A stretch of 12,252 nt of DNA, taken from the NCBI GenBank assembly GCA_016295245.1, contig JAEDLO010000048.1:1-12252 (forward strand), in the 5' to 3' direction. The stretch's first letter is position 1. The number at the start of each line of letters is the position of its first letter. This document shows positions 8,701-12,252 of the stretch, in pieces. This stretch comes from Bacteroidales bacterium (GTDB taxonomy: Bacteria > Bacteroidota > Bacteroidia > Bacteroidales > UBA932). The translations under genes and the position numbers were made by a program. A model generated the notes under the pieces. The model made no database searches. It saw only the letters and a program-made list of their open reading frames with translations, and was not told where the DNA came from.

Positions 8701-9243
8701 CACCCTCTCGCCAAGCCGCAGCCTTTCATTGATGCGAGACTGGGAAGAGTGGGCGTCAATATCAATAATCCACAGTCCGGCCACTATCCGGCAATCCCCG
8801 TCTTCGACAGACTTGCCGAGATACCAGGAGTTGCCCAGATTGACAAAAGCCGTCTCACTGCTTATCTGGAGCAGGGGCGAGCCTTGTCCGATGCCCGGAT
8901 TGACAATCACGGGGATCATGATCTTTTCGGAGATGTCGTCATTGCGTATCGGGAACTGGTGGCACCAGGACTGGAGAGTGTCGGAGCAATACCTGTAAAT
9001 CACCATATCCTCGGGCACGCCACCGTTCAGGTCCAGCCAGAGCGAATGGTCCTCCTTCAAAGCCTCCTGCATATAGACGTCCATCAGGGCGAGGCGCTTT
9101 TCGAGGCGGTGCTGCACCTGGCGGGCGTTGCGGGAAAGGTCCATTGAGTTGCGTATGCCGGAGATAGCCACAAAGAGAATAACCGCACTCAGCAGCATAC
9201 AGCCGAGCGCAGCAAGACTTCCTATTGTCTTTCTGTTTTTCAT
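5746..9243 (-). CDS. Large multi-pass membrane sensor histidine kinase, NtrY-like
   Basis: Predicted inner-membrane kinase that would phosphorylate an unidentified response regulator. Seen: 1165 residues. About ten hydrophobic segments lie near 8-29, 216-234, 243-261, 280-303, 318-336, 359-385, 399-418, 655-676, 692-716 and 861-886. The short loops at 304-317, 386-398 and 677-691 are basic, so positive-inside places large extracytoplasmic domains at 30-215, 419-654 and 717-860. A HAMP-like segment follows (about 887-940). The H box is HEIKNPLTP with H957, N box FVNLISNAV (N1067/N1071), DNGPG at 1103-1107 and GGSGLGLAIS at 1126-1135. The H-box context (WSGMARQVAHEIKNPLTP) resembles NtrY-type kinases that pair with NtrC-like regulators. 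The start overlaps the rlmH stop in ATGA. No response regulator is adjacent. The catalytic core looks intact; the input is unknown. Confidence 0.93.
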   Translation of the reverse strand: MKNRKTIGSLAALGCMLLSAVILFVAISGIRNSMDLSRNARQVQHRLEKRLALMDVYMQEALKEDHSLWLDLNGGVPEDMVIYRYCSDTLQSWCHQFPIRNDDISEKIMIPVIVNPGIGQGSPLLQISSETAFVNLGNSWYLGKSVEDGDCRIVAGLWIIDIDAHSSQSRINERLRLGERVSVMPLDYSGGEAVEVDGKPLFKLARESLGMEVNPSLVWVSFLLVLAAAGLYLWGERSFRRFRLSLATALVATVSLYLWGRTIQNQYSVFSPMLYAGSDLLYSLGAVFLLNLLIFVVAYLTYMMRRRIAETLKASRRGLFCVAAILLSCLILVYTHFSLTSIIRNSGLTLELYKFSDLSLYSVAIYLSYILMLSSVPLLLAFVPLLSGGRRAINPSQRVFRVIYSIIVSGYMVAVSGSLGFERERNRTEVWSNRLALDRDINFEMLLRSVEQQIADDSVIAALVSLDNNGSSVRSRITDLYLPRLDRQYSISVYVLNGSWPISDRNAQFASLVGGGIPISEGSHFLYVDLGTDASYYIGVFQYLDPSEEIINRLLLRIDRRQTGEDRGYGRIFGHGTGRGFNLPEGYSYARYEGRKLKSCSGNYAYPTLLNDEKYVQAYASRGSVIRMDGYTHFVNVITEDEAVLITRKKINDINYVIELISVAILAFLILSILTFRGRNRNVLKRSYFKNRIIGVLLLSLTLILLTMTAVSVLFVYNRNEANLRDVMFDKIGAISKMMNAGMRDYSSFDQIDFRQARSLVARVGTNTSSDLTLYSPEGLIYMSTTPVLFDRNMLSPRMDGEAYDNIMYRNARFHIQKEKVEGKLIHCLYAPIIGQSGNVIAIVSSPYTEENYDFENDAIIHSATVISIFLLLLMAALFTVAAVVDRLFKPLSEMSVKMSHADLDSLEYIRYDRKDEISSLVDSYNLMVTELSENTRKLAQAERDKAWSGMARQVAHEIKNPLTPMKLQLQRIIRLKQKGDPAWQNLFDEASKVFLDHIDILTETANDFSTFAKLYTQDSTELDLDRMLREEIAMFDNRDNIKFDYFGFSDALAVGPKPQLTRVFVNLISNAVQAVGDAPDGHIVISLRNAVEDGYYDIVFEDNGPGVSDENVGKLFTPNFTTKSGGSGLGLAISRSVLERCSATIAYSRSFSLKGACFTIKYPK

Positions 9244-9713
9244 TCGTGATGGTAAGGCTCACCCTTCAGTATGGTGAACGCGCGGTATAGCTGCTCTGCA
9301 AAAATCGTTCTCACAAGCTGATGGGAGCAGGTCATCTTCGACAGGGACAGCTTGGAATCAGCCCTGGAGTACACCTCGGGGCTGAATCCGTATGCTCCGC
9401 CGACTGAAAAGATTATGTCGCGCGAACTACGCGAAAGCTTCTCGCCGAGCATAGCGGCAAACTCCACCGAACGGTATTCCTTGCCCCTCTCGTCGAGCAG
9501 GATAAGTTCATCCGAAGGCTTGACCGCCTTGAGGATGAGCTCGCCCTCGCGCTGTTTGATCTGGTCGCGGCTCAGGGCCGAGACATTCTTGAGCTCGGGG
9601 ATTTCCACGAGTTCGAAGGGCACATAATGCTTGAGCCTCGAAACATACATTCCGAGACCTTCCCTGACCCAGGAAATGTCGGTCTTTCCGACAAGGAGCA
9701 AAGTGATTTTCAT
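9240..9713 (-). CDS. rlmH: 23S rRNA pseudouridine-1915 N3-methyltransferase RlmH
   Basis: SPOUT-class enzyme that uses S-adenosylmethionine to methylate pseudouridine 1915 in helix 69 of 23S rRNA on the assembled ribosome. Seen: 157 residues, the family norm. Motifs: LLDERGKEYRSVEFA at 72-86, FSVGGAYGF at 102-110 (SAM-binding knot) and the C-terminal signature LSLSKMTCSHQLVRTIFAEQ at 122-141 ending in PYHHE. An open frame extends upstream to 9887, but that extension has no RlmH similarity and overlaps the divergent gene; ATG 9713 matches the conserved N-terminus (MKITLLLVGKT) and lies 7 bases after a strong -7 box. The stop overlaps the kinase start in ATGA. Confidence 0.97.
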   Translation of the reverse strand: MKITLLLVGKTDISWVREGLGMYVSRLKHYVPFELVEIPELKNVSALSRDQIKQREGELILKAVKPSDELILLDERGKEYRSVEFAAMLGEKLSRSSRDIIFSVGGAYGFSPEVYSRADSKLSLSKMTCSHQLVRTIFAEQLYRAFTILKGEPYHHE

Positions 9714-9716
9714 ATC

Positions 9717-9748
9717 TTTGCAAATATACAGACGTGGCTTGAAATTTG
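9717..9748 (+). promoter_or_regulatory. Candidate promoter for DUF4783 gene
   Basis: TTTG at 9717-9720, a 20-base spacer, then GAAATTTG at 9741-9748, one mismatch (first T) from TAnnTTTG. It ends 17 bases before the ATG at 9766 and lies over the same bases as the rlmH promoter. An alternative -7 box, TATCTTTG at 9713-9720, matches the consensus better but has no TTTG at the proper distance upstream. Confidence 0.5.
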
Positions 9749-9752
9749 CAAA
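9721..9752 (-). promoter_or_regulatory. Promoter for rlmH-kinase operon
   Basis: The minus strand has TTTG (complement of 9749-9752), a 20-base spacer, then TATATTTG (complement of 9721-9728). Both elements and the spacing fit the Bacteroidota -33/-7 promoter consensus. The -7 box ends 7 bases before the rlmH ATG, so the transcript would have almost no 5' leader. Confidence 0.75.
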
Positions 9753-9765
9753 GCAAGACAGGCGT

Positions 9766-10185
9766 ATGAGCAAGCATATATTCTGCATCATCCTGGCTCT
9801 GGTGCTGCTTTCAGCGCGGAGCCTTTTCGCCCAGAGTCCTGTAATCCAGACTTCCGGTAGCGGTGATGTTTTTGTACCTATCAGCAAATATCTCGGTCAG
9901 GGCAATTCAGAAGCCCTCTCGGCCTGGTTTGACGACAATCTGGAAATCTCCGTTATCGCCCGGGAGAGCAATGCCAGCAAGGCCCAGGCCAAGCAGATTC
10001 TCAAGACCTTTTTCGACAGCTACTCCCCAAGGTCCTTCTCGGTCACCCACACTACCGGCAAGGCCAATCTCAAATACGCCCTCGGCACCCTGGATGCGGG
10101 AGGCGAAAATTTCACCGTGACCATCTTCGTCAGCTCGAAGGGAGACGGCTACCTCATCCAGCAGCTCAAAATCGAGCGGCAGTAA
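9766..10185 (+). CDS. Secreted DUF4783-family protein
   Basis: Function unknown; predicted to be exported across the inner membrane. Seen: 139 residues from ATG 9766. A signal peptide (basic N-terminus, hydrophobic core at about 5-20, cleavage near SLFA-Q at 22/23) precedes a small alpha+beta domain. The core pattern of EALSAWFDDNLEISV, SKAQAKQILKTFF, FSVTHTTGKANLKYALGTL and YLIQQLKIE matches my recollection of DUF4783, a Bacteroidota family thought to have a cystatin/NTF2-like fold. The longer in-frame start at 9631 overlaps rlmH and would bury the signal peptide, so it is rejected. No lipobox cysteine is present, so it is probably a soluble periplasmic protein. Divergent from rlmH; umuD follows after 45 bases with its own promoter. 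Confidence 0.85.
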   Translation: MSKHIFCIILALVLLSARSLFAQSPVIQTSGSGDVFVPISKYLGQGNSEALSAWFDDNLEISVIARESNASKAQAKQILKTFFDSYSPRSFSVTHTTGKANLKYALGTLDAGGENFTVTIFVSSKGDGYLIQQLKIERQ

Positions 10186-10203
10186 TTTCCGTATTACAGA
10201 AAT
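10185..10203. promoter_or_regulatory. Near-perfect palindrome upstream of umuD, candidate operator
   Basis: ATTTCCGTATTACAGAAAT is symmetric about 10194, with eight of nine base pairs complementary. A third half-site ATTTC lies at 10209-10213, so AATTTCC occurs as a direct repeat at 10184-10190 and 10208-10214 with an inverted GAAAT between. The site covers where the -33 element of the umuD promoter should be, a position suited to repression. As RNA it would be a weak stem with no following U tract, so a terminator for the upstream gene is less likely. Confidence 0.55.
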
Positions 10204-10215
10204 CAAAAATTTCCT

Positions 10216-10223
10216 TATCTTTG
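10216..10223 (+). promoter_or_regulatory. -7 box of umuDC promoter
   Basis: TATCTTTG fits TAnnTTTG and ends 7 bases before the umuD ATG at 10231. No clear TTTG lies 19-21 bases upstream; that region is taken up by the palindrome at 10185-10203. The missing -33 element could mean a weak or regulated promoter. Confidence 0.6.
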
Positions 10224-10230
10224 TTCCGCT

Positions 10231-10815
10231 ATGGAAGAAAAGATCAAAGGAAAAGGCGGCAGACGCCCCGGAGCGGGACGCCCCAAGGGTGACAGCCGCA
10301 TATACTCATTCCGCGTAGGAGGGAAGCTGGCGGAGCGCATAGACAGCGAGCCCAACAAGACGGAGTTTTTCGTCCGCTCGATAGAGCGCGCCTTGGAGGG
10401 AGGCGGAGAAAGGGAGGCCCTGACCTTGCCGTTCTTCGAAACCAGCGTGGTCGCCGGCTTCCCGGTGCCCCTGGACAACGACGAGCGCTCACAGGACATC
10501 GACATCATACGCCTTCTCTGCCCGCACCCGGAGGCGTCCTATCTGGTCAGGGTCAACGGCAACTCGATGATTGACGCGGGCGTGCTCAACGGCGACATCG
10601 TGATAGTCGACAAGAGCCGGCGCGACCCGGGGCCCAAGGAAATCGCCGTCTGCGAACTAAACGGCGAATACACCCTCAAACACTTCGTCATCGAAGAGGG
10701 TCAGGGCTGGCTCGTGCCCGCCAATCCCGAATTCCCGCGCATCAGAATAAGTTCCGAAGACGACTTCCGCGTCTGGGGCACCGTCACCTACATAATCCAC
10801 AAGGCAAGGGACTGA
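10231..10815 (+). CDS. umuD: UmuD-like S24 self-cleaving protein with N-terminal ribbon-helix-helix domain
   Basis: In E. coli, UmuD cleaves itself on RecA filaments and the product UmuD' joins UmuC to form DNA polymerase V. Seen: 194 residues against 139 in E. coli. From residue 73 it follows UmuD closely: cleavage site A75-G76 (VVAGFPVP), nucleophile S112 in GNSMIDAG, general-base K150 in YTLKHF, and a C-terminal SSEDDFRVWGTVTYIIH. The added N-terminus has a basic AT-hook-like patch (RRPGAGRPKG, 11-20), a strand (RIYSFRV, 23-29) and two helices (31-39; 43-56), the layout of a ribbon-helix-helix DNA-binding domain. Inference: it may repress its own promoter until cleaved. The start directly follows a -7 box. 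umuC begins 2 bases after its stop. Confidence 0.92.
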   Translation: MEEKIKGKGGRRPGAGRPKGDSRIYSFRVGGKLAERIDSEPNKTEFFVRSIERALEGGGEREALTLPFFETSVVAGFPVPLDNDERSQDIDIIRLLCPHPEASYLVRVNGNSMIDAGVLNGDIVIVDKSRRDPGPKEIAVCELNGEYTLKHFVIEEGQGWLVPANPEFPRIRISSEDDFRVWGTVTYIIHKARD

Positions 10816-10817
10816 CC

Positions 10818-12095
10818 GTGTACGCGCTCGTTGACTGCAATTCGTTCTTCGCTTCCTGCGAAAAAGTCTTCCACCCGGGGCTTAAGGGCAAGCCGGTATG
10901 CGTCCTGTCCAACAACGACGGGTGCATAGTCGCGCTCACGCCCGAGGCCAAGGCTCTTGGGCTGCGCAGGGGCGATGCGGCATTCAAGCAGAGCGAGCTG
11001 ATACGGCGCAACGGCGTCAGCGTCTTCTCCAACAATATGGTCCTCTATGCGGCTATGTCCCGGCGCATCACCAGCATCCTGCGCCAGAGCATCGAGCGGG
11101 TCGAGAGCTATTCCATCGACGAGTGCTTCTGCGACCTGCGCGGCTACGAGCAACATTACAGGCTGGATGAATTCATGAGGGGGATAGCTGAAAAGATAGG
11201 GCTATGGACCGACATCCCGGTAAGCGTGGGCATCGCACCGACAAAGACCCTGGCGAAGATAGGCAGCAAGTTCGCAAAGAAATACAGTGCCTACCGCAGC
11301 GTCTGTATGATAGACAACGAGCAGAAAAGACGCAAGGCCCTCTCGCTGATTGAGCTGGAGGATGTATGGGGGCTGGGGCCGGCGACTTGCCGCAGGCTTA
11401 AGGCCCTGGGCGTAGGGAGTGCACTGGAGTTCGCAGACAGGCCTATGGACTGGGTGCGAAGGCACTTCAACAAACCGGGCGAGCAGACCTGGATGGAACT
11501 CAACGGCATCTCCTGCATCGATACCACCGAAATCGCTTGCCGCAACTCCATCACCACCAGCCGCAGTTTCGGGAAGATGATAGAAAGCCTGGGCGAGCTG
11601 AAGGAGTGCACGGCGAGCTTCGCCGCCAGCTGCGCGGGAACCCTGCGCTCCCAGAACTCCCTTACGGGGATGGTGAGCGTGTTCGTATGCAGCAACCGTA
11701 TGCGCGAAGACCTCGAGCAATACTGGAACATCGGGGACATACGCTTCTTCTCCCCTACATCAGACACGATACAAATATCCCAGGCTGCAATAAAGCTCGT
11801 GGAGAGACTTTACAAGCCCGGGATATTGTATAAGAAAGCCGGTGTCATCCTGCGGGATATCAGCGCTGAGAGGCTGTATGAGCCCGAACTGTTCGAATCG
11901 CAGGACCTGCGTGAAAGCAGGATCAGACTGTCCAGAACGCTTGACGACATCAATGTCCGCTATGGTCCCAAAACCGTCTCGCTGGCGGTGGAGGGTTATG
12001 CCTCAAGCACTGCCCAGAGCTGGAGGCCCAGACAGGAGCAGCGCAGCAGGGACTATCTCACAAGCCTGGACGGCCTGCTGACGGTAAATGACTAG
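10818..12095 (+). CDS. umuC: DNA polymerase V catalytic subunit UmuC (Y-family)
   Basis: Error-prone translesion polymerase acting at replication forks stalled by DNA damage, together with the cleaved form of its UmuD partner. Seen: 425 residues, close to E. coli UmuC (422). Catalytic acidic residues are D6 (ALVDCNSFFASCE) and D101/E102 (YSIDECF). LSNNDGCIVAL at 30-40, SVGIAPTKTLAKIGSKFAK at 136-154 and the helix-hairpin-helix WGLGPATCRRLKALGVG at 184-200 are typical. EPELF at 355-359 occupies the place of the beta-clamp-binding motif. The start is GTG, supported by the conserved N-terminus; AAGGG lies about 7 bases upstream, an unusually clear Shine-Dalgarno for this phylum. The stop shares CTAG with the convergent efp gene. 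Confidence 0.96.
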   Translation: MYALVDCNSFFASCEKVFHPGLKGKPVCVLSNNDGCIVALTPEAKALGLRRGDAAFKQSELIRRNGVSVFSNNMVLYAAMSRRITSILRQSIERVESYSIDECFCDLRGYEQHYRLDEFMRGIAEKIGLWTDIPVSVGIAPTKTLAKIGSKFAKKYSAYRSVCMIDNEQKRRKALSLIELEDVWGLGPATCRRLKALGVGSALEFADRPMDWVRRHFNKPGEQTWMELNGISCIDTTEIACRNSITTSRSFGKMIESLGELKECTASFAASCAGTLRSQNSLTGMVSVFVCSNRMREDLEQYWNIGDIRFFSPTSDTIQISQAAIKLVERLYKPGILYKKAGVILRDISAERLYEPELFESQDLRESRIRLSRTLDDINVRYGPKTVSLAVEGYASSTAQSWRPRQEQRSRDYLTSLDGLLTVND

Positions 12096-12252
12096 ACTCT
12101 CTGGCCGTAAGAACGGTCGGTGGTGTTGACGGTGATCTTCTCACCGGTCTCGATGAAGAGAGGAACCATAATCTTGGCGCCGGTCTCCAGGGTAACCTCC
12201 TTGAGAGCTGAAGTAGAAGCGGTGTTGCCCTTCACTGCAGGCTCAGAGTAGG
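12092..12252 (-). CDS. efp: Elongation factor P, C-terminal 52 residues; 5' end outside window
   Basis: EF-P binds between the ribosomal P and E sites and relieves stalling at consecutive prolines. Seen: 52 codons plus a TAG stop, running off the right edge. The end reads TLETGAKIMVPLFIETGEK then ITVNTTDRSYGQRV, the C-terminal OB domain of EF-P (E. coli has TLETGAVVKVPLFIQ). The N-terminal KOW domain with the modified residue lies outside, so EF-P cannot be fully separated from the EfpL/YeiP paralogue, though EF-P is much more likely in this phylum. The stop codon overlaps the convergent umuC stop. Confidence 0.9.
   Translation of the reverse strand, partial: YSEPAVKGNTASTSALKEVTLETGAKIMVPLFIETGEKITVNTTDRSYGQRV

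Larger units (their letters stand above)
9716..9753. repeat. 10-base perfect inverted repeat in rlmH/DUF4783 divergent gap
   Basis: CTTTGCAAAT at 9716-9725 is the exact reverse complement of ATTTGCAAAG at 9744-9753, with 18 bases between. The arms carry the TTTG elements of both divergent promoters, so the symmetry may simply reflect two overlapping promoters facing away from each other. It could also be a regulator site. Confidence 0.7.

Noticed and set aside
9714..9887. N-terminal extension of rlmH
   Set aside because: It would overlap the signal-peptide coding region of the divergent gene and cross a strong promoter; RlmH proteins start at the MKITLLLVGKT position.
10185..10203. Palindrome as a rho-independent terminator of the DUF4783 gene
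   Set aside because: The stem is A/T-rich, the folded RNA would have almost no loop, and A residues rather than U follow it.
1..12252. Mobile element, prophage, CRISPR array or defence island
   Set aside because: No transposase, integrase, phage, toxin-antitoxin or spaced direct-repeat array was seen; all genes are housekeeping, repair or signalling with similar composition.

Overview
The window looks like chromosomal DNA from a Bacteroidota bacterium, most likely order Bacteroidales, with fairly GC-rich coding sequence. Three things suggest this. The intergenic gaps carry TAnnTTTG boxes, the -7 element of Bacteroidota promoters. The protein set is typical of the group: DUF4783, an animal/fungal-type (GH13_8-like) glycogen branching enzyme, and a very long NtrY-like kinase. 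Shine-Dalgarno sequences are mostly absent. The family cannot be fixed from sequence alone; Rikenellaceae or a similar GC-rich gut lineage is a guess. No rRNA, tRNA, CRISPR array, insertion sequence or prophage was seen, and no gap between genes exceeds 100 bases.

Layout, left to right. (1) A minus-strand operon, xseA-xseB-glgB, leaves the left edge. Exonuclease VII large and small subunits overlap by 8 bases, and xseB overlaps the start of a glycogen branching enzyme (cut at base 1) in an ATGA. (2) A plus-strand run follows: ysxC/engB (ribosome-assembly GTPase), prs (PRPP synthetase), a small membrane-anchored cysteine-rich protein, and der (double GTPase), the last two sharing an ATGA. It is divergent from xseA across a 72-base gap. 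(3) A minus-strand pair, rlmH (23S rRNA methyltransferase) and a 1165-residue multi-pass histidine kinase, is joined by another ATGA and converges on der. (4) A plus-strand secreted DUF4783 protein is divergent from rlmH over a 52-base gap containing two fully overlapping promoters. (5) A plus-strand umuD-umuC pair encodes DNA polymerase V. (6) The last 52 codons of elongation factor P (minus strand) converge on umuC; the two stop codons share CTAG.

Themes. Several genes serve translation or ribosome assembly (ysxC, der, rlmH, efp). Others serve DNA repair (xseAB, umuDC) and central metabolism (prs, glgB). Most of the window is ordinary housekeeping. The most interesting locus is umuDC. Its UmuD-like protein has about 50 extra N-terminal residues that read as an AT-hook-like patch plus a ribbon-helix-helix DNA-binding domain, fused before the self-cleavage site. 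Directly upstream is a 19-base near-palindrome placed where a repressor would block the promoter. This suggests a single-protein SOS switch: one RecA-stimulated cleavage would both release the repressor domain and produce the active polymerase subunit. Second in interest is the kinase, which has about ten membrane helices, three separate extracytoplasmic domains and no response regulator beside it.
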